A stretch of 64,000 bases of DNA from Candidatus Competibacteraceae bacterium (GTDB lineage Bacteria > Pseudomonadota > Gammaproteobacteria > Competibacterales > Competibacteraceae). A program made the position numbers and the translations under genes. Where the stretch lies: contig JADJQQ010000001.1 of the NCBI GenBank assembly GCA_016712625.1, positions 1,612,001 through 1,676,000 of the forward strand. The letters are read 5' to 3'. The notes under the pieces were generated by a model. It was given only the letters and a program-made list of their open reading frames with translations, was not told the DNA's origin and ran no database searches. Shown in pieces: positions 34,123 through 43,743 of the stretch (position 1 is the first letter of the stretch; each line of letters opens with the position of its first letter).

Positions 34123-34923
34123 ATGGGCCAGAAAGACATCATCTCCAAAAGCATTCTCAAGCGCATCCTGCTGGACATGGCGGTCTACCTATTCCAACTG
34201 GAATTGGTGGACGCCGAACTGCTCTCGACTGAAGAACAACGGATTGAAGACCGCCGCTCCGATCTGGTGGCGAAAGTGACGCCAGTTCAAGGTGATCCTT
34301 TTATCTTGCATCTGGAAATTCAGAACGCCAACGAAGATCAAATGCCGGTGCGAATGCTCCGTTATCTGGCTGATATTCATTTGGCGTATCCCAGTTATCG
34401 GGTTTACCAATGCCTGGTTTACATCGGCGCCAAACCGCTCGCCATGGCGGCGGGTTTGGACAGCCCGCAATTGCATTATCGCTACGAAATGATCGACATG
34501 CGGGACATTGACTATCACACGCTGTACGATAGCCAAACTCCTGACGCGCTGGTGTTGGCGATCTTAGGCGATTTTGGCGGCGATGATCCTCAGGACGTTG
34601 TGGTGCGATTGCTGATGAAACTGCGGTCGCTGGCGGGGCAAGACGAGGGGCGCCTGCGCGAATACCTGCAAATGCTGGAAGTTTTAGCCGACAATCGCCA
34701 TCTCGGTATCAACATTCAAGAGGCTTACGATATGCTGCAAATCGACATTGAGCGTCTGCCGAGCTATCAGAAGGGCATGGAAAAAGGCATGGAAAAAGGT
34801 GAGCGTCTCAAAGCGTTGGAAGTGGCTCGCGAACTGTTGGCTCTGAATTTTTCGCTAGAGCAAATTGCCGCAATCACCAAGTTGCCGCTGGCTGAAATAC
34901 AGCAACAGATAAAACCGACTTGA
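34123..34923 (+). CDS. Rpn family PD-(D/E)XK nuclease-like protein
   Basis: A 266-residue member of the Rpn (recombination-promoting nuclease; formerly putative transposase) family. The nuclease core is seen as D47 in RRSDLV and E65-x-Q67 in FILHLEIQ, with the following RMLRYLADIHLAYPSYRVY typical of the family. The C-terminal part has the common repeat KGMEKGMEKGERLK and a short helix-turn-helix-like tail. E. coli Rpn proteins cut DNA and raise RecA-independent recombination; a cellular role is not settled. It precedes livF by 18 bases on the same strand. Confidence 0.8.
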   Translation: MGQKDIISKSILKRILLDMAVYLFQLELVDAELLSTEEQRIEDRRSDLVAKVTPVQGDPFILHLEIQNANEDQMPVRMLRYLADIHLAYPSYRVYQCLVYIGAKPLAMAAGLDSPQLHYRYEMIDMRDIDYHTLYDSQTPDALVLAILGDFGGDDPQDVVVRLLMKLRSLAGQDEGRLREYLQMLEVLADNRHLGINIQEAYDMLQIDIERLPSYQKGMEKGMEKGERLKALEVARELLALNFSLEQIAAITKLPLAEIQQQIKPT

Positions 34924-34941
34924 AAGCGCGCCTCAAACGAC

Positions 34942-35652
34942 ATGTTGCTAGAAGCCGAAAATCTACACGTCCGTTACGGTAACGTCGAAGCGTTGCATGG
35001 CATTAACCTGCATGTCCAGCAGGGCGAAATCGTTACCATTCTTGGTGCGAATGGCGCGGGTAAAACCACCACCTTACACGCCATCAGCGGCTTGTTACGG
35101 CCGTCGCAAGGGGAAATCCGCTTTGAGTCTCGGCCGATTCACAAGCTCCCCGCGCATCGTCTGGTCGCGCTCGGCATTGCCCAAGCCCCGGAAGGTCGCC
35201 GCATCTTCGGCACCCTGACCGTGCGGGAAAATCTCAATCTGGGCGCGTTTGCCCAAACCGATCACGCCAAGATCGCGCAAACTCTGCAATGGATTTATGA
35301 GTTGTTTCCTATTTTAGCCCAGCGCCACAATCAACTCGCGGGCACCTTGAGCGGCGGCGAGCAACAGATGCTGGCCATCGGCCGGGCCTTGATGGCCAAG
35401 CCTCGGATTCTGCTGCTGGATGAACCCAGTCTGGGTTTGGCTCCTCTGTTAGTGAAAGCGATCTTTCAGACCCTGTGGGAAATCAATGAAGCCGGTGTGA
35501 CTATCGTTCTAGTCGAGCAGAACGCCCGTGCCGCGTTGAAACTAGCCCATCGGGGGTATGTGATGGAAGTCGGCCGGATCGTGCTGGAAGACCGCGCCGA
35601 AGCATTGCTGGCCAATCCTGAAGTCCGCAACGCCTATTTGGGCGGCGAATGA
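34942..35652 (+). CDS. livF: LivF-type branched-chain amino acid ABC transporter ATPase, without partners
   Basis: A 236-residue ATPase of the LivF type: Walker A ILGANGAGKTT (33-43), signature LSGGEQQ, Walker B ILLLDEPSLGLAP, H-loop in VLVEQNARAAL, and the family-typical QAPEGRRIFGTLTVRENL. LivF normally works with LivG, LivH, LivM and a binding protein, and none of these is in the window. It may serve a transporter encoded elsewhere, or the rest of the operon has been lost. Its stop overlaps the start of the EamA gene (ATGA). Confidence 0.9.
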   Translation: MLLEAENLHVRYGNVEALHGINLHVQQGEIVTILGANGAGKTTTLHAISGLLRPSQGEIRFESRPIHKLPAHRLVALGIAQAPEGRRIFGTLTVRENLNLGAFAQTDHAKIAQTLQWIYELFPILAQRHNQLAGTLSGGEQQMLAIGRALMAKPRILLLDEPSLGLAPLLVKAIFQTLWEINEAGVTIVLVEQNARAALKLAHRGYVMEVGRIVLEDRAEALLANPEVRNAYLGGE

Positions 35653-36518
35653 GTCAAACGCCTGACTGGCCAAGCACTACAACCGAGACTGCCGCCGATC
35701 CTGCTCACCGCCGCGCCGTGCTGATGTTGTTGGGGGCGGCGCTGCTGTGGAGTCTGGGCGGATTGCTGATCAAGTGGGTGGACTGGAACCCACTGGCGAT
35801 TGCTGGAATGCGCAGCCTGATCGGCGCGGCGGTGATGGCGCTGGTCTTTCGCAAGGAGCTACGATTTAGCGGGTCGTTCGAGCAGATCGGCGCGGCGATC
35901 GCCTACGCGGGAACCGTGGTGCTATTCGTGGTGGCCAATAAGCTCACCACCGCCGCCAACGCCATCCTGCTGCAATATACCGCCCCGGTTTATGTCGCAC
36001 TGTTCAGCCCCTGGTTTCTGGGCGAGCGGACCCAGCGCAACGACTGGCTCAGCTTGGCGGTGATCCTACTGGGGATGTTGCTATTTTTTGGCGACGAATT
36101 GAGCTTTCACGGCTATCTGGGTAACGGCGTCGCCTTGCTAAGCGGTTTCTGCTTCGGCTGGCTGACTTTGTTTCTGCGCCGCCATCGGCATGAATCCTCG
36201 ATTCCAGCGCTGGTGCTGGGCAATCTGCTGGCCGCCCTGATCGGAATGCCGTTTATGTTTCAGTCGATGCCGGACGCCACCGGCTGGATCGGTTTGCTGC
36301 TGCTCGGTGTGGTGCAACTGGGCGTGCCCTATGTGCTGTACTCTTTTGCGTTGCGCCAGGTGCGGGCGGTTGAGGGTATTCTGATTCCGATGATCGAGCC
36401 TGTGCTGAATCCCGTCTGGGTCTTTCTGCTGCTGGACGAAACGCCGGGGCCAATGGCGCTGGTGGGCGGCGCGATTATTCTCGGCGCGGTGCTGTTTCGA
36501 GCGTGGCGGACTCGTTAG
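35649..36518 (+). CDS. EamA/DMT family transporter
   Basis: A 289-residue inner-membrane protein of the drug/metabolite transporter superfamily with about ten helices in two EamA repeats (first: AVLMLLGAALLWSLGGLLIKWVD split over residues 24-46; second from about 155). The substrate is unknown; members export amino acids, metabolites or drugs. It is translationally coupled to livF by a 4-base overlap. Confidence 0.88.
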   Translation: MSQTPDWPSTTTETAADPAHRRAVLMLLGAALLWSLGGLLIKWVDWNPLAIAGMRSLIGAAVMALVFRKELRFSGSFEQIGAAIAYAGTVVLFVVANKLTTAANAILLQYTAPVYVALFSPWFLGERTQRNDWLSLAVILLGMLLFFGDELSFHGYLGNGVALLSGFCFGWLTLFLRRHRHESSIPALVLGNLLAALIGMPFMFQSMPDATGWIGLLLLGVVQLGVPYVLYSFALRQVRAVEGILIPMIEPVLNPVWVFLLLDETPGPMALVGGAIILGAVLFRAWRTR

Positions 36519-36572
36519 ATAATCCGCGATGGGCCATTGAAACCATTAAAACGCTAGCCATTAGGATTTCTC

Positions 36573-37943
36573 ATGGAACTCACCGCTTTAACCGCGATTT
36601 CTCCCATTGATGGCCGCTATGCGGATAAGACCGCTGAGCTACGGCCGATTTTTAGCGAGTATGGCTTGATCCGGCATCGGGTACTGGTGGAGGTGCGCTG
36701 GCTGCAAGCCTTGGCCCACCATCCTGATATTCCTGAAGTGCCGCCCTTAAGCGAGCAGGCCATTCGCTTGCTCGATGAGCTGGTTGATCGCTTCGATCCG
36801 GCCGACGCCCAGCGCGTCAAGGCGATCGAACGCACCACCAATCATGATGTGAAGGCGATTGAATATCTGCTCAAGGAGAAGATCGCCGGTAGCACCGAAT
36901 TGGAGGCAGTGAGCGAATTCATCCATTTCGCCTGCACGTCCGAGGATATCAACAATCTGGCTTACGCGCTGATGCTGCGCGAGGCGCGTACTCAAATCCT
37001 ATTGCCGCAATGGGATAACCTGATCGCCGCCGTCACCCGCTTGGCCCATCAGCACGCCAATCAATCGATGCTGGCGCACACCCACGGCCAACCGGCCTCA
37101 CCGACCACGCTTGGCAAGGAAATGGCCAATGTGGCCTACCGGCTGAAACGGCAACGGGCGCAACTGGCGTTGGTGTCTTTGTTGGGCAAGATCAACGGCG
37201 CGGTGGGTAACTACAACGCGCATCTGGCGGCGTATCCGACAGTGGATTGGGAAGGGTTCGCCCGGCGTTTCGTCACCGAAACGCTGGGATTGGATTGGAA
37301 TCCCTATACCATTCAGATCGAACCACACGATTACATGGCGGAATTTTTCCACACTGTCATGCGCGCCAATACCGTGCTGCTGGATTTCTGCCGCGATGTC
37401 TGGAGTTACATTGCCATCGGTTATTTCCGACAGAAAACCGTGGCCGGTGAAGTGGGTTCCTCGACTATGCCGCATAAGGTCAACCCGATTGATTTCGAGA
37501 ATGCCGAGGGCAATCTGGGTGTCGCCAACGCGCTGCTTGACCATCTGGCCGCTAAGCTGCCGATATCGCGCTGGCAGCGGGATTTGACCGATTCGACCGT
37601 GTTGCGCACGCTTGGCGTGGGATTCGCCCATTCCGTGGTGGCTTACCAATCCTGCCTGAAAGGCATCGGCAAGCTGGAGGTGAACGCAGCGGCGTTGGAC
37701 GCTGATCTGAATGATAATTGGGAAGTGCTGGCCGAGCCGATCCAGACTGTGATGCGCCGTTACGGCCTTGAGCAGCCCTACGAGCAGCTCAAGGCGCTGA
37801 CTCGCGGTCAACGGATCGACCGTGAAACACTGCGAGCATTCATTGCTGAGCTGGCCATTCCCAACGAAGCCAAGCAACGCTTGTTAGCGCTGACGCCAGC
37901 GAGCTATACCGGTAACGCCGTCACGCAAGCCCGTAGAGTGTGA
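36573..37943 (+). CDS. purB: Adenylosuccinate lyase
   Basis: Catalyses two fumarate-releasing steps of purine synthesis: SAICAR to AICAR and adenylosuccinate to AMP. 456 residues, the length of the E. coli enzyme. The fumarase/lyase signature is SSTMPHKVNPIDFEN (296-310); TSEDINNLAYALML and HTHGQPASPTTLGKE carry the substrate-binding and catalytic histidine region. It starts with ISPIDGRYADKT. It is convergent with the RND pump gene, 25 bases apart. Confidence 0.97.
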   Translation: MELTALTAISPIDGRYADKTAELRPIFSEYGLIRHRVLVEVRWLQALAHHPDIPEVPPLSEQAIRLLDELVDRFDPADAQRVKAIERTTNHDVKAIEYLLKEKIAGSTELEAVSEFIHFACTSEDINNLAYALMLREARTQILLPQWDNLIAAVTRLAHQHANQSMLAHTHGQPASPTTLGKEMANVAYRLKRQRAQLALVSLLGKINGAVGNYNAHLAAYPTVDWEGFARRFVTETLGLDWNPYTIQIEPHDYMAEFFHTVMRANTVLLDFCRDVWSYIAIGYFRQKTVAGEVGSSTMPHKVNPIDFENAEGNLGVANALLDHLAAKLPISRWQRDLTDSTVLRTLGVGFAHSVVAYQSCLKGIGKLEVNAAALDADLNDNWEVLAEPIQTVMRRYGLEQPYEQLKALTRGQRIDRETLRAFIAELAIPNEAKQRLLALTPASYTGNAVTQARRV

Positions 37944-37968
37944 GAGCGAACAGACCGATCAGTGCGAT

Positions 37969-40900
37969 TTATCGGTTATCGTCGATCTTGGCGGACTTGC
38001 CCCGTAGCCGACCAAACCACTGCGCCACGTCATCGGCGTAAGTAAAGATCGCCGGAATCACCAGCAGGCTGAGGAAGGTCGAGGTGATCAGACCGCCGAT
38101 GACCGCAATGGCCATCGGCGAGCGGAAACTCTCATCCGCCGATCCCCAACCCAGCGCAATGGGCAGCATGCCCGCGCCCATCGCCAGGGCGGTCATGATG
38201 ATCGGGCGCGCGCGTGTTTGGCCGGCGTCCACCAGGGCCTCGAAGCGAGACACGCCGTGATCGCGGCGCGCCACGATGGCGTATTCCACCAGCAGGATCG
38301 AGTTCTTGGTGGCAATGCCCATTAGCATGATCAGGCCGATCAACGAAGGCATGGAAAAGCTCTTGTTTGTCAGCAGCAAGCCAACGAACGCGCCGCCGAG
38401 CGACAGCGGCAACGCGGCCAGAATCGTCACCGGGTGCAGCAACTGCTTAAACAGCAACACCAAGACGATGTAGATGCACAGCACGCCGGTCAGCATCGCC
38501 AAGCCGAAACTGGCGAACAGTTCGCCCATCACCTCGGCGTCGCCCACTTCCACCACCCGCACGCCAGGCGGCAGATTTTTGATTGAGGGCATTTCCTTGG
38601 CGGCCGCCACCACATCACCAAGCGGCATTCCCGACAGTTCGATCTCCAGATTGACGTTACGCGAACGGTCGTAACGATTGATAATGGCCGGGCCGCCGCT
38701 ATAGCTCAGGGTGGCCACCTGACCAAGCGGCACCGGCCCTTTCGCGCCCGGCACCGGCAACCGCGCTAGCAATGCCAGATCCTTGCGCGCTGTATCGTCG
38801 AGCTTGACTACAATCGGCACTTGTCGCTGCGGCAGGTTGAGTTTCGGCAGTTGGGCGTCGTAATCGCCCAAGGTGGCGACGCGCAAGGTGTCGGCCATGG
38901 CGCTGCTGGTAACGCCCAGATCAGCGGCGCGGGCGAAATCCGGCCGCACGGCGATCTCCGGCCTGACTAAGCTGGCGGTGCTGGTGATGCTGCCCAAGCC
39001 CGGTAGGTCGCGCAAATCGCGCTCAACCGCTCGCGCCGTCGTCAGCAGCGCCTGCGGGTCGTCGCCTTGTAGCACCAAAATATATTTCTCGCCCGATGCG
39101 CCCAACCCGACCTTGAGGCGCACGCCGGGGAATGTGGCCAGCGCGGCGCGGATGTCCCGCTCCACGATTTGCTTGCGTGGCCGCTGGCCGCGTGGGCTGA
39201 TCTGGATGGTCAGCGTGGCTTTGCGCACTTCGGACGCGCCGCTGGGCGCAAAGGGATCACCGCCCGCGCTGCCGCCGCCGATGGTGGTATAGACGCTTTT
39301 GACATGATTGACTCCCATCAGGCGCAAACGTATCTGTTCGGCTACCGCCTGGGTCTCGGCCAGCGTGACGCCAGGCGCGAGTTCCACATAAACCTGCGTC
39401 TGCGAGTTATCGTCGGGAGGAATGAAGCCCTGCGGCAGCAGCGGGATCAGCGCCACCGAACCGATGAAAAACAGGCCCGCCGCAATCAGCGTGAGCAGCC
39501 GGTGGCGCACGCACCAACCGACCCAGCGCCGGTAAATACCCAGCCAGCGCGGTTCGTGCGCGATATCCGCCATCGGCTTCATGAGATAAGCCGCCATCAT
39601 CGGCGTCAGCATCCGCGCCACCACCAGCGAGGCGAACACCGCCAGCGAGGCGGTCCAGCCGAATTGTTTGAAGAATTTACCGGCAATGCCGCTCATAAAC
39701 GCGGTGGGCAAAAAGACCGCGACCAGGGTGAAGGTGGTGGCGATCACCGCCAGGCCGATCTCATCGGCGGCTTCCATGGCGGCTTGATACGGCGTTTTAC
39801 CCATGTGGAGGTGACGCATGATGTTTTCCACCTCCACGATGGCGTCATCGACCAGGATGCCGATCACCAGCGACATGGCGAGCAAGGTGACCCCGTTGAT
39901 CGAAAAACCGAACCAGTACATGCCGATCAAGGCGGGTAGGATCGACATCGGCAGCGCCACGGCCGAGACCAGCGTGGCGCGCAGGTCGCGTAAGAACAGC
40001 CACACCACCAGCACCGCCAGCAGCGCGCCTTCCAGTAGCATGTAAATCGAGTTGGTGTATTCGTCGTGGACGGGGGTCACGAAGTCGAAGGCTTCGCTAA
40101 TGGCGAGATCGGATCGCGCGGCCTGTAAATCCTTGAGCGTCTGACGTACTCCCGCGCCCACATCCAGTTCGCTCGCGCCGCGACTGCGGGTCACCTCGAA
40201 ACCCACCACCGGTTTGCCGTTGAGAAACGCCGCCGAGCGCGGTTCGGCAAAGCTGTCCTTGATCATGGCCACTTGATTGAGTCGCACCTGGCGGCCATCC
40301 GCCAGCGCCAGCGGTAGCGCGTTCAATTCATCCGCCGAGCGCACCGTGGCCAGAGTGCGCACCGGTTGCTCGCCTTGACCCAAGTCCATCCGGCCGCCAG
40401 CGCTTTCAGTTTGCACTTGGCGCAGCTGGCGCGAGACTTCGGCGGCGGTAATCCCCAGCGCCTGCATTCGCAGTGGATCGAGCGCCACCCGCACCTCGCG
40501 GTTGACGCCGCCGACGCGGCTGATCGCGCCCACGCCCGGCACGGCCAGCAGACGCTTGGTGATGTCGTTATCAACGAACCAGGACAGGGCTTCGTCGTCC
40601 ATTTTCTGGGACGCAATCGTAAACGCCAGCACCGGCTGACTGGCGAAGTCGAGCTTGCTGATGATCGGATCGCGCAGATCGCCGGGTAGATCGCCACGAA
40701 TGCGCGCCACCGCCGAGCGCACATCGTCCAACGCTTCTTGCACCGGCTTTTCCAGGCGGAACTCCACCGTCATCATCACCAAGCCGTCACTGATGGTGGT
40801 GTAGATGTGTTTCAAGCCCTGCACGGCGGCCACGCTGTTTTCGAGCTTGCGGGCGACTTCGTTTTCCAATTGACCCGGCGTCGCGCCCGGCAGCGCGGCG

Positions 40901-41043
40901 GTGACGTTGATGGTGGGCAAGTCCATATCGGGCAGGTTCTGCACCTTCATTGCCTGAAACGCGGCGACGCCAGCCAAGGAGAGCAGCACAAACAGCATGA
41001 TGGCCGGAATCGGGTTTCTAATCGACCAGGCGGAAACGTTCAT
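37969..41043 (-). CDS. RND family efflux pump inner-membrane permease (AcrB/HAE1-like)
   Basis: A 1024-residue proton-driven multidrug transporter. It has twelve membrane helices in two halves, each followed by a large periplasmic loop. The TM4 proton-relay pair is D399-D400 in GILVDDAIVEVENIM, and the TM10 lysine lies in MGIATKNSILLVEYA. The N-terminus NVSAWSIRNPIPAIMLFVLL and the periplasmic GATPGQLENEVARKLE are typical of the MexF/AcrB-like branch. The adaptor is encoded 62 bases upstream; an outer-membrane factor is not in the window. Confidence 0.94.
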   Translation of the reverse strand: MNVSAWSIRNPIPAIMLFVLLSLAGVAAFQAMKVQNLPDMDLPTINVTAALPGATPGQLENEVARKLENSVAAVQGLKHIYTTISDGLVMMTVEFRLEKPVQEALDDVRSAVARIRGDLPGDLRDPIISKLDFASQPVLAFTIASQKMDDEALSWFVDNDITKRLLAVPGVGAISRVGGVNREVRVALDPLRMQALGITAAEVSRQLRQVQTESAGGRMDLGQGEQPVRTLATVRSADELNALPLALADGRQVRLNQVAMIKDSFAEPRSAAFLNGKPVVGFEVTRSRGASELDVGAGVRQTLKDLQAARSDLAISEAFDFVTPVHDEYTNSIYMLLEGALLAVLVVWLFLRDLRATLVSAVALPMSILPALIGMYWFGFSINGVTLLAMSLVIGILVDDAIVEVENIMRHLHMGKTPYQAAMEAADEIGLAVIATTFTLVAVFLPTAFMSGIAGKFFKQFGWTASLAVFASLVVARMLTPMMAAYLMKPMADIAHEPRWLGIYRRWVGWCVRHRLLTLIAAGLFFIGSVALIPLLPQGFIPPDDNSQTQVYVELAPGVTLAETQAVAEQIRLRLMGVNHVKSVYTTIGGGSAGGDPFAPSGASEVRKATLTIQISPRGQRPRKQIVERDIRAALATFPGVRLKVGLGASGEKYILVLQGDDPQALLTTARAVERDLRDLPGLGSITSTASLVRPEIAVRPDFARAADLGVTSSAMADTLRVATLGDYDAQLPKLNLPQRQVPIVVKLDDTARKDLALLARLPVPGAKGPVPLGQVATLSYSGGPAIINRYDRSRNVNLEIELSGMPLGDVVAAAKEMPSIKNLPPGVRVVEVGDAEVMGELFASFGLAMLTGVLCIYIVLVLLFKQLLHPVTILAALPLSLGGAFVGLLLTNKSFSMPSLIGLIMLMGIATKNSILLVEYAIVARRDHGVSRFEALVDAGQTRARPIIMTALAMGAGMLPIALGWGSADESFRSPMAIAVIGGLITSTFLSLLVIPAIFTYADDVAQWFGRLRGKSAKIDDNR

Positions 41044-41105
41044 GGATGAAGGTTCATTCGTTGCGGGCGGCTTCCGGTTTTCCGACGCTGATGGCGGGCA
41101 GGAGT

Positions 41106-42326
41106 TTAACGGTCCGCAATGACGGTCGTCCCCGGTGCGCTTTGAGGTTTTTGCAGTGCTGGCGCACCGGTAGCCGCTGACGCGGGGTCGGCGGCTACCA
41201 CCTGTACCCGATCCCCGTCGTTCAGAAACGCCGCCCCACGCACGGCTACACGCTGATCGGCGCTCAACCCTTCCTTGATTTCGATCCGGTCGTCTTTGAT
41301 TTGTCCGGTCTGCACCCGCGTTAGCGTCACCCGTTGATCGGCCCCGATGATTAACACATGGGCGAAGCCATCGCGCATCACGATAGCCTCTTGCGGTAGG
41401 GTAAGCGCCTCCGTCTGGCCTAGCTCGAAACTGCCGCGCGCAAACATCCCCGCCCGCGCGGACGAACCGGCGGGTAGATCGACATAAGCGATGGCGTAGC
41501 GGGTTTTGGGATCGACCGTCGGCGCGAGCTGGCGTAACGTCCCTGCAATCTCCGTATCGCCCGGCAGGGTGATTTGAGCGCGCAGACCCGGTTTCAGACG
41601 GGCTAAATCGGCGGCGGTGATTTCAGCGCGCCACTCCAGCCGGCCACGCCGCACCAGCCGGAATAGCTCCACGCCAGGACCGACCACCGCGCCCACGGTG
41701 GCGGCGCGCGCTGAGATGACGCCCGCATCCGGCGCGATGACTTGGGTGTATTTGAGCCGTAAATCCTGCGTGGCCAACGCGGCGCGGGCGGCGGCGACGC
41801 GGGCGCGGGCGGTTTTTGCAGCGGTAACATATTGGTTGACCTGTTGTTTGCTCATCGCGCCGCTGGGGGCGATAGTCAGCGCGCGGGTGGCATTGGACGC
41901 GGCTTCAGCCAGCGCGGCCTCTGCTTCATTCAGGCTGGCCCGCGCCTGGGCTTGTTCGCTGGCCACCATCTCGGTCTCGAACGTCGCCAGCACTTGACCC
42001 TTTTGCACCATGTCGCCGATGTTCACCCGAACCTCAGCCAGGCGCAAGCCGTTCACATCGGCCCCGACGCTGGCTTCTTGCCAGGCGGCGATATCGCCGT
42101 TGGCCGCCAGCTGTTCGGCCAGCCGCACCCGTTGCGGTGTTTGGGCGGTAACGACCAGCGCGGGACGCGGGGTGCTAGGCGGTTTTTTAGCGCTGTCGGC
42201 GCTCTGGGTCGGGTCTGATGCGAGTGAATCCGAGCGGTTGAAGAACCAAGTCGTACCCGTGATCAACCCTAGCGCGAGGATGATGAGAAAAATCCAACGA
42301 GAGCGGCGAGCGCGTGGTTCTGACAT
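41106..42326 (-). CDS. RND pump periplasmic adaptor (membrane fusion protein)
   Basis: About 406 residues, with a single N-terminal membrane anchor (WIFLIILALGLITGTTWFF), a lipoyl/biotinyl-like half (VGADVNGLRLAEVRVNIGDMVQKGQVLATFE), an alanine-rich alpha-hairpin and a beta-barrel (APDAGVISARAATVGAVV). It links the pump to an outer-membrane channel. An in-frame ATG five codons earlier (42341) is possible; MSEPRARRSRW gives a normal positive-inside start. Upstream of the permease gene in the same operon. Confidence 0.9.
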   Translation of the reverse strand: MSEPRARRSRWIFLIILALGLITGTTWFFNRSDSLASDPTQSADSAKKPPSTPRPALVVTAQTPQRVRLAEQLAANGDIAAWQEASVGADVNGLRLAEVRVNIGDMVQKGQVLATFETEMVASEQAQARASLNEAEAALAEAASNATRALTIAPSGAMSKQQVNQYVTAAKTARARVAAARAALATQDLRLKYTQVIAPDAGVISARAATVGAVVGPGVELFRLVRRGRLEWRAEITAADLARLKPGLRAQITLPGDTEIAGTLRQLAPTVDPKTRYAIAYVDLPAGSSARAGMFARGSFELGQTEALTLPQEAIVMRDGFAHVLIIGADQRVTLTRVQTGQIKDDRIEIKEGLSADQRVAVRGAAFLNDGDRVQVVAADPASAATGAPALQKPQSAPGTTVIADR

Positions 42327-42502
42327 AAGGTCATTAATCAATCAAGCAGGTTGCAGGGAGCGCGCCTGTTGGAGTGCGATGGGCCGCCACGCGCTGGGGG
42401 AAGAAACAACCGCGGAACGTCATCTTCGGCGAATTGGCGTCAAGAGAAATTAATAAACCGAGCCGGAGCCACTTTATATCGCGCTGTAGAGAGATGAGCA
42501 AC

Positions 42503-43552
42503 TTATGCAGGCCCAAACAGTACCCCCGCGGGCAGCTGCATGGTTGCGCAATGTAGGCTACCGGCGTGACGGATCAGGGTAGCGCACGGCATGCCGAGCA
42601 CATCGCGGTTGGGAAAGCAGGCGCTTAATCGCTCCAGCGCCACCGTATCCATTGGGTCGTTGTAGATCGGCACCAGTACAGCCTCGTTTAGAATCAAAAA
42701 ATTGGCATAGCCCGCCGGTAGACGGTTGCCATCCGCATCGTAATGCGGGGCGGGCAACGGTAGCTCAATCAAGCGATAAGACCGATCGTGCACGGTGCGG
42801 AATTCCCGCAGCTCCGCCGCCATCGCGCCCAGGGGTTGATAATGAGCGTCAGCTGGATCGGAGCAGCCTTGGTAGGCAATGGGGTTTACATCACAGAACC
42901 GGGCTAAGGTGTCGATATGGCTGTCGGTATCATCGCCAGCTAAATGCCCGTGTTGCAGCCACAGAAAACGGCTGAACCCCAAGGTTTCCCGCAGTCGCTG
43001 TTCAATTGCGGCTTGCGTCAAGCCGTTGCGGTTGGGGTTGAGCAGGCAGCGCGCCGTCGTCAGCAACGTACCTTGGCCGTCGGTTTCGACGCTGCCACCT
43101 TCTAAAATCAAATCCACCGGTTGAAGCGAAGTCGCGCCAAACGCACCGGCCGCATGTAAACACGAGGTGATTCGGTCGTCGAGCTGGTAAGGAAACTTGT
43201 TTCCCCAGCCGTTGAATTGGAAATCCAGCATGAGGAGTCGACCATCCTGGTAGACCGTGATCGGGCCGTGATCCCGCGCCCAGATGTCGTTCGATGGAAC
43301 GATATGGAGCCGACAACGGGCTAGGTGAGCGCCAGCGGCGCTCAGAAGCTGGCGGACGTGGCGACGGTTCGCTTGATCATGGCAGCCGATTAACAGGGTT
43401 TGATAGCGGCTGATGGCGGCGGCCAGCCCGCTGAAAGTGAGGTCGGCCTGATCCAGGCAGCGCCGCCAAGGGCTTTCCGCATGGGGCCAAGTCAGCAGAA
43501 TGGCGTCTTGAGGCGCCCATTCCGCCGGGAGCACGGTTGCAGTGTGCGACAT
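42503..43552 (-). CDS. Agmatine deiminase / peptidylarginine deiminase family protein
   Basis: A 349-residue amidinotransferase-fold enzyme. The catalytic Cys is C335 in GSLHCATMQLP, with the His/Asp residues in GHLAGDDTDSHIDTLARF and NDIWARDHGPI. Family members hydrolyse agmatine to N-carbamoylputrescine (AguA) as part of putrescine synthesis. The partner N-carbamoylputrescine amidase (AguB) is not nearby, so the assignment as true AguA is likely but not certain. The start is ATG at 43552. Confidence 0.88.
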   Translation of the reverse strand: MSHTATVLPAEWAPQDAILLTWPHAESPWRRCLDQADLTFSGLAAAISRYQTLLIGCHDQANRRHVRQLLSAAGAHLARCRLHIVPSNDIWARDHGPITVYQDGRLLMLDFQFNGWGNKFPYQLDDRITSCLHAAGAFGATSLQPVDLILEGGSVETDGQGTLLTTARCLLNPNRNGLTQAAIEQRLRETLGFSRFLWLQHGHLAGDDTDSHIDTLARFCDVNPIAYQGCSDPADAHYQPLGAMAAELREFRTVHDRSYRLIELPLPAPHYDADGNRLPAGYANFLILNEAVLVPIYNDPMDTVALERLSACFPNRDVLGMPCATLIRHAGSLHCATMQLPAGVLFGPA

Positions 43553-43693
43553 GGAGAAACGTCAAGTAGAGCGGCAAGTCCGCATTCCTTTAGAACGCCT
43601 CCCGCTTGGTTGGTTGGCTAAGTATTTGAGCCGTCGTTTGCGGTGTGGCAACCGACCGCCAAGTAAGGTTGCGCGATTAGTCGGCCAACAGCT

Positions 43694-43725
43694 CCCGTTC
43701 CTTTGAGGAGGACGACAGGAACGGG
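43694..43725 (-). terminator. Hairpin between cysK and the deiminase gene
   Basis: CCCGTTCCT (43694-43702) and AGGAACGGG (43717-43725) form a perfect nine-base stem with a 14-base loop, starting about 19 bases past the cysK stop. There is no U tract, so it may be a weak or factor-assisted terminator. Confidence 0.45.
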
Positions 43726-43743
43726 ATGCCTGAACGGTTACCT

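Noticed and set aside
34123..34923. Possible insertion sequence, because Rpn proteins are often labelled transposases
   Set aside because: No terminal inverted repeats or target duplications were seen around the gene, and Rpn proteins are nuclease-like and not true transposases.
37098..37877. A 259-codon open frame antisense to purB
   Set aside because: A shadow of purB; no domain, and purB is certain.
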